Position numbers and translations under genes: made by a program. Under the pieces are notes generated by a model that was given only the letters and a program-made list of their open reading frames with translations, had not been told where the DNA came from and ran no database searches. A stretch of 35,401 nucleotides of DNA, from contig CAJUJB010000027.1 in NCBI GenBank assembly GCA_910586595.1, positions 1 through 35,401 on the forward strand, in the 5' to 3' direction. The DNA comes from an uncultured Muribaculaceae bacterium. Lineage in GTDB: Bacteria; Bacteroidota; Bacteroidia; Bacteroidales; Muribaculaceae. Position 1 is the stretch's first letter. Each line of letters begins with the position of its first letter. This document shows, piece by piece, positions 23,903-31,917 of the stretch.

Positions 23903-26089
23903 TTAATTGCCGAGGTCGGAAAGGAATTTAATGCGGACGAGACGTATTTCGTCTTCATTGAAAGCCGGGCACAGCTCCTTATAGGCATCGTTCAGGCTAT
24001 CGGAGTTGCTTGAGCGGAAATACTCGAAAATTTCTTCCTGATCTTCCGGGTCGATAAATTCATTAATATAATAGGAGAGATTGAGGCGTGTGCCTGCGTT
24101 TACTATGCCTTCGATTTCGTCGAGCAGCCGATCGAAATCGATGCCGTTGCTGAAGGCTATTTCATTCAGGTCAATCTTGCGGTCGATTGCCTGGATGATT
24201 GAGATTTTGAGTTTGCTCTTGTTGGCAACGGTGCGGACACGCAAATCTTCCGGACGCTCTATCTCGTTTTCATCGACATAAGTCTTGATTACCTTCACGA
24301 AGTCTTCTCCATAACGCTTGGCTTTGCCGGTGCCTACGCCAGGAATATTGGCAAGTTCCTCGAGGGTGACGGGGTATGTGGTGGCCATGGCCTCCAGCGA
24401 GGGATCCTGGAATATAACGTACGGGGGAAGATTGAGGTGTTGAGCGATTTTGCGACGCAGGGCGTTCAGAATTGCGAAGAGCTCCGGATCGGCAGCACAC
24501 GAGGGGCCGCTCTTGAGAATGGCTTCTTCATCGACAGCATCCTCTGAGAAATCGTTGTCTTCCACAATTTTAAAGGAAACGGGTTTCTGGAGGAATTTGC
24601 GTCCTTTGGGGGTGATGCGCAGTATACCGTAATTCTCGATACCGCGCTCGATATATCCTTCGATTATGGCTTGCTGTATAACAGCATTGAGAAATTTGGG
24701 GCTCGAGCCTTCACAGCATCCGAAGACTTCGGCTTCGTCGTGGCGATATGAACGCACATCCGCAGAGGCGCGGCCCATCATAACATCTACAATATATTCT
24801 GTTTTGAATTTTTCTTTAAGAGCGGCGATCGTTTCCAGTGCCGCAGATAAATCATCTTTAGCTTCCACTTTCTTTTTTGGATTGAGACAATTGTCGCAGT
24901 TCCCGCAGTTCTCGCGGTCGTATATTTCTCCGAAATAATGCAGAAGAGCCCGGCGGCGGCAAACCGACGATTCGGCATAGTTAGCCGTTTCGCCAAGTAG
25001 CTGACGTCCGATCTCCTGCTCTGCAAGAGGTTTGCCCTGCATGAACTTCTCCATTTTCTGGAGGTCTTTGCGTGCATAGAACGTAAGGCATATGCCTTCA
25101 CCGCCATCACGGCCGGCGCGTCCGGTTTCCTGATAATAGCCCTCAAGAGATTTAGGCATATCATAGTGGATCACAAACCGCACGTCGGGCTTATCGATGC
25201 CCATTCCAAAAGCTATGGTGGCTACGATTACATCTACCTTTTCAAGCAGGAAGGCATCCTGGTTCTCGGAGCGTGTGGCCGGATCCATGCCGGCATGGTA
25301 GGGGAGAGCCCTAATTGCGTTTACACGAAGTAATTCAGCAAGCTCTTCGACCTTGCGGCGGGAGAGGCAATATATAATGCCCGATTTACCTGAGCGTTGC
25401 TTGATGAATCGTATGATGTCGCGGTCTACATTGTTTGTCTTCGGGCGGATCTCATAGTATAGGTTCGACCGGTTGAACGATGATTTGAAGACTGCGGCAT
25501 CAACCATTGCCAGATTCTTCTGGATATCGTGCTGCACTTTAGGCGTGGCAGTTGCTGTAAGTGCTATAACGGGGCGAGTGCCGATTTCAGATATTATCGG
25601 GCGGATCCGGCGATATTCCGGTCTGAAATCGTGCCCACATTCAGATATGCAATGGGCTTCGTCGACAGCGTAGAAAGATATGGGAACTGTTTTAAGGAAT
25701 TCTATATTCTCGTCTTTGGTAAGCGACTCGGGAGCCACATACAGCATCTTGGTTTTACCGCCTGAAATATCAGCCTTGACTGCGTCAATGGCGCTCTTGG
25801 TAAGCGATGAGTTGAGGAAATGCGCTATGCTGTCGTTCTCGCTGAAGTTACGCATGGCATCTACCTGATTCTTCATCAAGGCTATCAGGGGAGAGATAAT
25901 AATGGCGGTACCGTTGCTCATAAGCGCGGGCAACTGGTAGCACAGCGATTTTCCTCCGCCAGTGGGCATGATCACAAAAGTGTCGCGCCCTTCGAGGAGA
26001 CTAAGCATGATAGCTTCCTGGTTGCCTTTGAAGGTGTCGAAACCGAAGTGGTGCTTTAGAGCGTCGGCAAGTTGTTGTGCTGTAATCAT
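23903..26089 (-). CDS. recQ: ATP-dependent DNA helicase RecQ
   Basis: This is a 728-residue 3'-5' DNA helicase for recombination and repair. Visible parts are the Walker A loop PTGGGKS with Lys47, the Walker B/DEAH box at 143-146 (AVDEAHCISECGHDFRPEY), helicase C motifs (YHAGMDPATR, VATIAFGMGIDKPDVRFVIH, QETGRAGRDG), zinc-binding cysteines (CRRRALLHYFGE, CGNCDNC), a winged-helix RQC domain, and an HRDC domain at about 530-600 (LEELANIPGVGTGKAKRYG). About 100 further residues form a C-terminal extension, making it longer than the roughly 600-residue E. coli enzyme. It follows clpX by 60 nt and precedes the kinase gene by 4 nt, so it is probably co-transcribed with both. Confidence 0.97.
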   Translation of the reverse strand: MITAQQLADALKHHFGFDTFKGNQEAIMLSLLEGRDTFVIMPTGGGKSLCYQLPALMSNGTAIIISPLIALMKNQVDAMRNFSENDSIAHFLNSSLTKSAIDAVKADISGGKTKMLYVAPESLTKDENIEFLKTVPISFYAVDEAHCISECGHDFRPEYRRIRPIISEIGTRPVIALTATATPKVQHDIQKNLAMVDAAVFKSSFNRSNLYYEIRPKTNNVDRDIIRFIKQRSGKSGIIYCLSRRKVEELAELLRVNAIRALPYHAGMDPATRSENQDAFLLEKVDVIVATIAFGMGIDKPDVRFVIHYDMPKSLEGYYQETGRAGRDGGEGICLTFYARKDLQKMEKFMQGKPLAEQEIGRQLLGETANYAESSVCRRRALLHYFGEIYDRENCGNCDNCLNPKKKVEAKDDLSAALETIAALKEKFKTEYIVDVMMGRASADVRSYRHDEAEVFGCCEGSSPKFLNAVIQQAIIEGYIERGIENYGILRITPKGRKFLQKPVSFKIVEDNDFSEDAVDEEAILKSGPSCAADPELFAILNALRRKIAQHLNLPPYVIFQDPSLEAMATTYPVTLEELANIPGVGTGKAKRYGEDFVKVIKTYVDENEIERPEDLRVRTVANKSKLKISIIQAIDRKIDLNEIAFSNGIDFDRLLDEIEGIVNAGTRLNLSYYINEFIDPEDQEEIFEYFRSSNSDSLNDAYKELCPAFNEDEIRLVRIKFLSDLGN

Positions 26090-26149
26090 TAGTATAGAGG
26101 ATTGGAGTTTTTCGATGTGCTGATTGGTGAATGCGGTCTCCCTTTGCGC

Positions 26150-27436
26150 TCAGACGGCTGACGCGTCGAAGTGGGCAGCTTCAAGCTGCTCGGCGCAATA
26201 TTGGGCTGTGACAGTGAATTTTTTGTTGTCGGTCGATGGCATATCGTACATTGAGTTCATCATGATTGTCTCGACAATCGATCGGAGGCCACGGGCACCC
26301 AGTTTGAACTCAATCGCTTTGTCGACAATATAATCCAGAGCTGCCGGATCAAAGGTAAGCTCGACTCCATCCATGGCGAAGAGCTTGACGTATTGGCGGA
26401 CAATAGCATTCTTAGGCTCGGTGAGAATGCGGCGGAGTGCGTCGCGGTCGAGCGGAAGAAGGTGGGTGAGGATAGGCAGTCGGCCGATAATCTCAGGGAT
26501 AAGACCGAAAGTACGCAAATCCTGAGGAGCCACATGACTCATGAAACGGTCGCGCTCGATCTTTCGTGAGGCTGCATCGGTGGAGAATCCTACAAAGCTT
26601 GAGTTGAGGCGATGAGCAATAGCTTGCTCAATGCCTTCGAACGCACCACCACAAATGAATAAGATATCTTTAGTATCTACGGCAATCATCGGCTGCTCGG
26701 GATGCTTGCGACCACCTTGAGGCGGAACGTTGACAACAGATCCTTCGAGAAGCTTGAGGAGACCTTGCTGTACGCCTTCACCACCGACATCGCGGGTGAT
26801 TGACGGGTTATCACCTTTTCGGGCAATTTTATCTATTTCGTCGATAAATACGATGCCGCGCTGAGCTCGTTTAACATCATAGTCGGCCACTTGCAGCAGA
26901 CGGGTGAGAAGACTTTCAATATCTTCTCCCACATAGCCAGCCTGTGTGAGTACGGTGGCATCGACAATGGTGAAAGGTACATCGAGAATTTTGGCGATGG
27001 TACGGGCAATGAGGGTCTTTCCGGTTCCGGTCGGCCCGACCATGATGATGTTGCTCTTTTCTATTTCAACACCATCGTCACCTACAGGTTGGTCAAGGCG
27101 CTTGTAGTGGTTGTAGACTGCAACAGAGAGATACTTCTTGGCCTGATCCTGACCAATGATATATTGGTCAAGAAAATCTTTGATTTCGTGTGGCTTTGGA
27201 ATTGGCTTGTTGGCCTCCTGCCGAGCAGGAGCCTTGCCATTCTGGCGTGAATTTGCCCGCGCACGGGCAACCACGCCATCCTGTTCGTTGTCACTCATCA
27301 TGCCAAGCATCGAGGCCGCAGTCTCTATACAATCGATGCAGATGCAGGCATCTTCGGCCGGTGAAGGAAGAAGGGTTGCTCCGTCGGCTTCAGTCCGGCC
27401 ACAGAAACTACAGTGTAAAGTTTTCTTCTTTGCCAT
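26150..27436 (-). CDS. clpX: ClpX, ATP-dependent unfoldase of the ClpXP protease
   Basis: This is a 428-residue AAA+ unfoldase that recognises substrates and feeds them to ClpP. The N-terminal zinc-binding domain has Cys9, Cys12, Cys33 and Cys36 (an extra Cys31 is also present). The AAA+ module has Walker A GPTGTGKT, Walker B IVFIDEIDK and a sensor/arginine-finger region ending in the GARGLRSIVE segment. The pore and ClpP-contact regions look intact. The start is 3 nt after the clpP stop. Length and motifs are as expected for the family. Confidence 0.98.
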   Translation of the reverse strand: MAKKKTLHCSFCGRTEADGATLLPSPAEDACICIDCIETAASMLGMMSDNEQDGVVARARANSRQNGKAPARQEANKPIPKPHEIKDFLDQYIIGQDQAKKYLSVAVYNHYKRLDQPVGDDGVEIEKSNIIMVGPTGTGKTLIARTIAKILDVPFTIVDATVLTQAGYVGEDIESLLTRLLQVADYDVKRAQRGIVFIDEIDKIARKGDNPSITRDVGGEGVQQGLLKLLEGSVVNVPPQGGRKHPEQPMIAVDTKDILFICGGAFEGIEQAIAHRLNSSFVGFSTDAASRKIERDRFMSHVAPQDLRTFGLIPEIIGRLPILTHLLPLDRDALRRILTEPKNAIVRQYVKLFAMDGVELTFDPAALDYIVDKAIEFKLGARGLRSIVETIMMNSMYDMPSTDNKKFTVTAQYCAEQLEAAHFDASAV

Positions 27437-27439
27437 CGG

Positions 27440-28135
27440 TTATTTATTGGCTTTTACGAGCACACGGTCGATCATGCCGTATTCAAGAGCCTCTTCTGCT
27501 GTCATCCAGTAGTCACGGTCGGAGTCGCGCTCAACTTTTTCGAACGGTTGACCCGAGTGCTCTGAGATGATATGGTAGAGTTCTTGCTTAAGTTTCTTGA
27601 TTTCGCGTACCGTAATCTCCATATCGGTAGCCTGACCTTGTGCACCACCCATGGGCTGGTGTATCATCACTCGTGAATGGCGGAGGGCAAAACGCTTGCC
27701 TTTTTCGCCGGCAACGAGTAAAACAGCCGCCATTGAAGCTGCTATGCCGGTGCATATAGTGGTTACATCTGAAGAGATGTATTGCATCGTGTCGTAGATG
27801 CCAAGACCTGCGTATACAGAGCCGCCGGGAGAGTTGATATATATCGAAACGTCTTTTCCGGGGTCGGCTGAATCAAGATAGAGAAGCTGGGCCTGGATCA
27901 CATTGGCAGTGTAGTCGTTGACTTCGGTGCCGAGGAAGATGATACGATCCATCATCAGACGAGAGAAAACGTCCATCTGCGCAACATTGAGTGAGCGTTC
28001 CTCGATGATAGTCGGGCTGATGTATGAGTCGACCGGAGTGGCAGCCTTAGAGGTAAAGGCTGCGTATTGGTCGAGCGAATTGCCGCTCATTCCGAGATGG
28101 TGAACAGCGAAATTTCTGAAATCGTTGTTAGTCAT
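27440..28135 (-). CDS. clpP: ClpP, proteolytic subunit of the ClpXP protease
   Basis: This is a 231-residue serine peptidase forming the ClpP barrel. The catalytic triad is Ser134 (GIAASMAA), His159 (RVMIHQPMGGAQGQ) and Asp208 (SDRDYW). The frame is open to 28285, but ATG 28135 is preferred because family homology begins with the segment NDFRNFAVHHLGM, while the upstream 50 residues are basic and unlike ClpP. It is the first gene of the minus-strand run clpP-clpX-recQ-kinase-murU and diverges from the AlkD-like gene. Confidence 0.97.
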   Translation of the reverse strand: MTNNDFRNFAVHHLGMSGNSLDQYAAFTSKAATPVDSYISPTIIEERSLNVAQMDVFSRLMMDRIIFLGTEVNDYTANVIQAQLLYLDSADPGKDVSIYINSPGGSVYAGLGIYDTMQYISSDVTTICTGIAASMAAVLLVAGEKGKRFALRHSRVMIHQPMGGAQGQATDMEITVREIKKLKQELYHIISEHSGQPFEKVERDSDRDYWMTAEEALEYGMIDRVLVKANK

Positions 28136-28213
28136 AAAATCATTAACTATGTACGGGCGGACTGGTCGCCTCGGTTTTTCTACTTCAAAATTAAGCATTT
28201 TTTCGCGCATGCA

Positions 28214-28221
28214 CAAATATT
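28214..28221 (-). promoter_or_regulatory. weak candidate -7 element of the clpP operon
   Basis: On the minus strand the sequence is AATATTTG, 7 of 8 to the TATATTTG form of the -7 box, followed by TGC. It would give a leader of about 70 nt before ATG 28135. No TTTG lies at the right distance upstream, so the assignment is tentative. Confidence 0.35.
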
Positions 28222-28256
28222 TCGGGTGAGGCTCGGGATTTTTTTTGAATATAACG

Positions 28257-28265
28257 TATCTTTGC
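28257..28265 (+). promoter_or_regulatory. -7 promoter element of the AlkD-like gene
   Basis: TATCTTTGC is an exact TAnnTTTG match on the plus strand, 43 nt before the ATG at 28309. The region upstream (28240-28246) is T-rich, but no TTTG stands at the ideal 19-21 nt distance. Confidence 0.5.
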
Positions 28266-28308
28266 ACCCGGAAATTCATACGCACACATTATATTATATA
28301 GAAGATAT

Positions 28309-28848
28309 ATGGAGACCGTTAAGTTCAATGAAATGCAGACCGTCAAGCGAAATTTTTTTGCCATGCGCAATGGTGTGATTGCCGATACCCTCAGGAAGGC
28401 GGGGGCGCCGTTCCGCATTATTTTTGGACTTAATCTTCCGCAACTCGTTGATATTGCGCGTCAGACCGGCGCCTCACGTGATTTGGCCGAGGCTTTATGG
28501 GCCAATACCACCACCCGAGAGAGTATGCTGCTGGCTCCGATGCTCGCGGATGCCGATTCGTTTTCAAAAGAGGATGCTCTGAGATGGATCAAGTCTATTC
28601 CTACTGAAGAGGTGGCCGATATTCTATGCCATCGTTTGCTTAGAAAGGCCCCATGGGCGTGGAGCCTCGCGGAAGACCTTGTCACTACACCCGAATTGGC
28701 GCCTTATGCCAGATATACTGGCCTGCGCCTCGCATTCAATCTCGTGGGCTCTGACCCAGAACGGGCAGCTCGTCTGGCATCTCTCTGTACCGACACCCCG
28801 CTGGCCCGGTCTTTGGCTGAAGAGGCCGAATTTTTGCTTGGAAATTGA
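28309..28848 (+). CDS. small AlkD-like HEAT-repeat protein (putative DNA alkylation repair)
   Basis: This is a 179-residue all-helical protein. It resembles the short AlkD-like proteins annotated as DNA alkylation repair enzymes in Bacteroidota. Repeating helix pairs can be seen, e.g. LPQLVDIARQTG, RDLAEALWANTTTRESMLLAPML, DALRWIKSIPTEEVADILCHRLLRKAPWAW (in pieces) and the closing LARSLAEEAEFLL. It is shorter than AlkD itself (about 230-240 residues), so part of the DNA-binding superhelix is missing, and I cannot confirm the AlkD catalytic aspartate. It has its own -7 element and diverges from clpP. A non-enzymatic scaffolding role is possible. Confidence 0.6.
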   Translation: METVKFNEMQTVKRNFFAMRNGVIADTLRKAGAPFRIIFGLNLPQLVDIARQTGASRDLAEALWANTTTRESMLLAPMLADADSFSKEDALRWIKSIPTEEVADILCHRLLRKAPWAWSLAEDLVTTPELAPYARYTGLRLAFNLVGSDPERAARLASLCTDTPLARSLAEEAEFLLGN

Positions 28849-28855
28849 GAGAAGT

Positions 28856-28887
28856 CTTGTGGAATGAGAGATATTTTGTATCTTTGC
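28856..28887 (+). promoter_or_regulatory. Bacteroidota promoter of the M48-like gene
   Basis: CTTG (28856-28859) and TATCTTTGC (28879-28887) are separated by 19 nt. The -7 element is a perfect TAnnTTTG match and the -33 element has one mismatch to TTTG. The ATG lies 32 nt downstream, so the gene can be transcribed independently of the AlkD-like gene. Confidence 0.65.
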
Positions 28888-28919
28888 AGATGAAGTCAAA
28901 TTAAATATCTCCTTTCGCC

Positions 28920-29894
28920 ATGAGAACTGTCACTCTGCCTTTCATTATGATATTGACAGCTTTTGCTGTGTTGGCTGCCAATCCAGAGAAGGAATACCGT
29001 AAGCTGATTGAAAAGTACGATGCCGTCGAAGAAGCCAAGTCTGTCAGCAATCAACCTGCCGACTATTGGAAGTCTTTGATTACATACGACGAGAGTTATA
29101 AAAAATTTTCGTCAGACATTCAGAAGAATAAGGGCGCCGAGAAAGAAGCCTTACAACTTGCCGAGGCTGTGCCGCATTTTTATCCTCAATATGCTGAGAA
29201 TATAGTCGAATCCAAAAATTCTTTTTGCGACTCACTCCTTCACGAGATGGGGATTGATTCGGTTCCTTTCCACTGCGAACTATACGTTGTTACACATGTG
29301 CCCTTTCATGCCTACACCGCACTTACTGATAATGGAGTGGCAATATGCATAAGCTCTTGGCTGCTTGACCGCAAAGGTGTTGATAGAAGTATAATCAAGG
29401 GATTTGTTGCACGCGAGTACGCCCATGGTTTGTTGTGTCATCCTCTCCGCGCCTTGTATGATGAGGCTAAGCGTGATCGTAAGTCTTCGATAGTGGCTGG
29501 TGTTGCGGCTGGCTTGATTGTGGGGGCTGCTGCAGTTGCTTCAACAAGCGAGAGCTTTGATTATGACCGGTATTGTTATCACAGGTACCATGGGTGTAAT
29601 GTCTCCTCCGATAATACTGCAAATTTACCTCCGGTAGAATTGTATCCGCCACAATTTTCCATCGAGCATGAGGCGGAGGCCGATTTGGTCGCTTACCGCT
29701 ATATGACAAGCATGGGTATGGGTGACGACTATTTGAACGGCCTTAAAGTATTGTCTTCTGTCTATAACGGAGAAGAGTATCAACGGGTGTCGTCGCGCAT
29801 CGGCTTTATACAATATGTACGCGACCATCCTGAGCTTGGTAATACAGAGAACGCCAAGCTGCGCAAGAAACGCATACGCAAGCTGGCTCGATAA
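28920..29894 (+). CDS. M48-type zinc metallopeptidase homologue with degenerate HExxH motif
   Basis: This is a 324-residue exported protein (signal peptide ending near VLAAN). The arrangement is that of M48 peptidases: a helical N-terminal part, the segment VAREYAHG at 163-170 in place of the usual HExxH, a hydrophobic glycine/alanine-rich stretch (about 184-205), and the downstream motif EHEAEADLVAYRY, where Glu253 stands at the position of the third zinc ligand. The first zinc-binding histidine is Arg165 (codon CGC, one transition from CAC), while Glu166, His169 and Glu253 are kept. It may therefore be an inactive or altered member. The C-terminus is very basic (RKKRIRKLAR). The gene has its own promoter. 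Confidence 0.65.
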   Translation: MRTVTLPFIMILTAFAVLAANPEKEYRKLIEKYDAVEEAKSVSNQPADYWKSLITYDESYKKFSSDIQKNKGAEKEALQLAEAVPHFYPQYAENIVESKNSFCDSLLHEMGIDSVPFHCELYVVTHVPFHAYTALTDNGVAICISSWLLDRKGVDRSIIKGFVAREYAHGLLCHPLRALYDEAKRDRKSSIVAGVAAGLIVGAAAVASTSESFDYDRYCYHRYHGCNVSSDNTANLPPVELYPPQFSIEHEAEADLVAYRYMTSMGMGDDYLNGLKVLSSVYNGEEYQRVSSRIGFIQYVRDHPELGNTENAKLRKKRIRKLAR

Positions 29895-29914
29895 TAGAGT
29901 TATTAAGCATGATA

Positions 29915-29950
29915 ATCGCCGACATTGCCAATGTAAGCAATGCCGGCGAT
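29915..29950. terminator. probable bidirectional hairpin terminator between convergent genes
   Basis: ATCGCCGACATTGC (29915-29928) and GCAATGCCGGCGAT (29937-29950) pair at 13 of 14 positions around an 8-nt loop. It lies between the convergent M48-like and ridA genes. T runs are poor on both strands. A competing inner stem, ACATT (29922-29926) with AATGT (29930-29934), is possible. Confidence 0.55.
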
Positions 29951-29968
29951 TTAGTTATGCGTTGAATA

Positions 29969-30343
29969 TTATCGTACAGCGATAACCTCGATTTCTACGA
30001 GCACACCTTTGGGGAGCTCGCGAACAGCTACGGCCGAACGGGCAGGGTAGGGCTCAGTGAAGACTTTGCCATAAACCTCGTTCATGGGGCCGAAGTTGGC
30101 CATGTCGGAGAGGAATACTGTAGTTTTAACAACATTTGCAACAGTAAGGCCAGCGGCTTCGAGGATGGCGCATACGTTTGCGAGAGACTGCTCCGTCTGT
30201 GCTGTAATGCCTTCTGGAATCTCACCTGTGGCAGGATTGATGGGAATTTGGCCAGAAGCGTATACGAAAGAGCCAGTGTCGATGGCTTGGCTGTAGGGGC
30301 CGATGGCGCCGGGTGCGGCTGTGGTTGCGATTACTTTTTTCAT
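29969..30343 (-). CDS. ridA: RidA, 2-iminobutanoate/2-iminopropanoate deaminase
   Basis: This is a 124-residue cytoplasmic enzyme that hydrolyses reactive enamine/imine intermediates released by PLP enzymes such as threonine dehydratase. The substrate-binding arginine is Arg102 (YPARSAVAV) and the conserved glutamate is Glu117 (VEIEVIAV). The N-terminal GPYSQAI and the FVYASGQIP strand are standard for the family. It starts 9 nt after the stop of the YihY-like gene and is probably its operon partner. Confidence 0.96.
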   Translation of the reverse strand: MKKVIATTAAPGAIGPYSQAIDTGSFVYASGQIPINPATGEIPEGITAQTEQSLANVCAILEAAGLTVANVVKTTVFLSDMANFGPMNEVYGKVFTEPYPARSAVAVRELPKGVLVEIEVIAVR

Positions 30344-30352
30344 TGCGTGTGA

Positions 30353-31732
30353 TTATTGGTGTTTTGTAAGGTATATCGGATCTTCAGGAATGAGCGAAGA
30401 AATGAGCATTGAATCGCTTACCTGAAGGAAGTTGGATTCGATTTTTGCAAAGGCGCTGATGACTCCGGGGAATCTCGACCGGAAGTCGGGGATAAAGTCT
30501 TTGTTGCCTAAAGTATAAAGTCTTGACGCCAGCGCTCCGACGGTGAATGTCGATGGGTCAACGGCGAGCTGAAAACCATATACTTCTTTTTCTTCAGGTA
30601 TAAGCACCCGATTGAATATTCCGGCAGTGCAAAGACGGTCGGTTATTCCTGTCACAAGCCGGGCGGGCAGATCGTAATAGTTCATTAGGTCGCGGGCTGT
30701 CGCCGGGCCACTTCCGTCGATAAACCGCCTTGTGACGATCGCCGAGATGGCTAATGAAACCATTGCCTGATAACGGTCGGAAATGCCGGTTACCTCTCGG
30801 TCAAGGCTGAAGGCAAACACATTTTGCGACGAATAGCAGATTACGGCTCCAGCCAGACAGATGACCCATGCCAATTGCATCCAGAGGAGCATAAGGGGCA
30901 AGAAGGCGAATGAGCCGTAAATTGCATTGTATTTTGTCACATATAGTGTACCATTTACAAACAGCCATTGGAGTATGAGGAATCCGGTTCCTGCGAAAAC
31001 TCCGGATATCAGTGCGTTGACAAATTTAACCTTTGTATTTGGGATGAGCATGTAGACCGCGGCGAAAAACAGGAAGGTCATGGCCCAGGAGGCAGCTTCG
31101 AGCAGGAGGCTGATTACGGGCGTCATGAACTCGAAGTGGAATATGGCATTGAGCGTCGAGCTTAACAATAGAGAGATGCCGCTCGCGCATAACATAAGCA
31201 CCGGTAGGATAAGCAGCATCGCAGTATAGTCGCTTATCTTGCGCCATATGCTTCGGCCGGTCTTCTGACCCCATATGAGGTTGAATGTATCTTCCACGTT
31301 GCCGAGAAGAGAAATGAGGGTGTATAGCAGGAATACAATGCCTACACCCAGGAAAATTCCTTCGGAAGCCTGCGAAAGATATGAGTCGACGAAGTTCATG
31401 GCGTATGAAATTGCCACTTTTTGCGCCGGGAACAGACGGTAAAGTTCTTCCTGAAATACCGATTGTATGCCAAATCCGCGTCCGATCGCCAGCAGTAGGG
31501 CTAATGCAGGCACCACCGCAAGCATCGTGCGGTAAGTCATGGCGCAGGCTTGTGTCTGTATGTCGCGGTTGAGAAACGAATTCACTGATAGATTGAGCGT
31601 GCGGAGAACGTTTATCCACCATTTGCGTCTGGGGTCGCTCCATATTCCTGTATTGAGGTACGTCCACAGATTCATGCAGCGGCTGATGAGGCGTTGCATG
31701 CGCGTGGATGGCTTGTTTTCTGTGTCTGTCAT
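30353..31732 (-). CDS. YihY/BrkB family inner-membrane protein
   Basis: This is a 459-residue integral membrane protein of the YihY/BrkB (UPF0761) family, once misassigned as RNase BN. About six hydrophobic spans lie between residues 60 and 310, with family features such as QTQACAMTYRTMLAVVPALAL near the first span and TKYNAIYGSFAFLPLMLLWMQ (in pieces) near the last. A cytoplasmic C-terminal region of about 140 residues contains a winged-helix-like segment (ATARDLMNYYDLPARLVTGITDRL, in pieces). The transport or other activity is not established for the family. ATG 31732 is used; the frame extends two codons further only to a TTG at 31738. Confidence 0.9.
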   Translation of the reverse strand: MTDTENKPSTRMQRLISRCMNLWTYLNTGIWSDPRRKWWINVLRTLNLSVNSFLNRDIQTQACAMTYRTMLAVVPALALLLAIGRGFGIQSVFQEELYRLFPAQKVAISYAMNFVDSYLSQASEGIFLGVGIVFLLYTLISLLGNVEDTFNLIWGQKTGRSIWRKISDYTAMLLILPVLMLCASGISLLLSSTLNAIFHFEFMTPVISLLLEAASWAMTFLFFAAVYMLIPNTKVKFVNALISGVFAGTGFLILQWLFVNGTLYVTKYNAIYGSFAFLPLMLLWMQLAWVICLAGAVICYSSQNVFAFSLDREVTGISDRYQAMVSLAISAIVTRRFIDGSGPATARDLMNYYDLPARLVTGITDRLCTAGIFNRVLIPEEKEVYGFQLAVDPSTFTVGALASRLYTLGNKDFIPDFRSRFPGVISAFAKIESNFLQVSDSMLISSLIPEDPIYLTKHQ

Positions 31733-31767
31733 ATTCAATAGAGAAACGTTTGATGCGATTTAACGTC

Positions 31768-31776
31768 GCAAATATA
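31768..31776 (-). promoter_or_regulatory. -7 promoter element of the yihY-ridA pair
   Basis: On the minus strand TATATTTGC is a perfect TAnnTTTG match, 36 nt before the ATG at 31732. A TTTG-like sequence upstream is too close (14 nt) to be a standard -33 element. Confidence 0.6.
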
Positions 31777-31828
31777 CAACAATCCCGCCGCAAAAAGCGT
31801 TCGGAAGAGAGAAATTCCTCGATAAAAA

Positions 31829-31861
31829 ATTGAACAATCTATTTTTTCTAACTAATTTTGC
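31829..31861 (+). promoter_or_regulatory. Bacteroidota promoter of the patatin-GH13 genes
   Basis: ATTG (31829-31832), one mismatch from TTTG, is followed after 20 nt by TAATTTTGC (31853-31861), a perfect -7 match. Transcription would start near 31867-31870. This excludes a TTG start for the patatin gene at 31858 and leaves the ATGs at 31891 and 31918 as candidates. Confidence 0.7.
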
Positions 31862-31917
31862 ACAAGAATTGCGCAAGCACCCTGCAACGAATGGAACACC
31901 GAAGCAATCATCAGCAC

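Noticed and set aside
28136..28285. 50-residue N-terminal extension of ClpP
   Set aside because: The residues are basic and unlike ClpP; the conserved start lies at 28135 and the extension would overlap the candidate promoter.
31026..31793. 255-codon minus-strand frame overlapping the YihY-like gene
   Set aside because: Same strand but a different frame from a clear membrane protein; the translation is rich in Arg/His and shows no domain.
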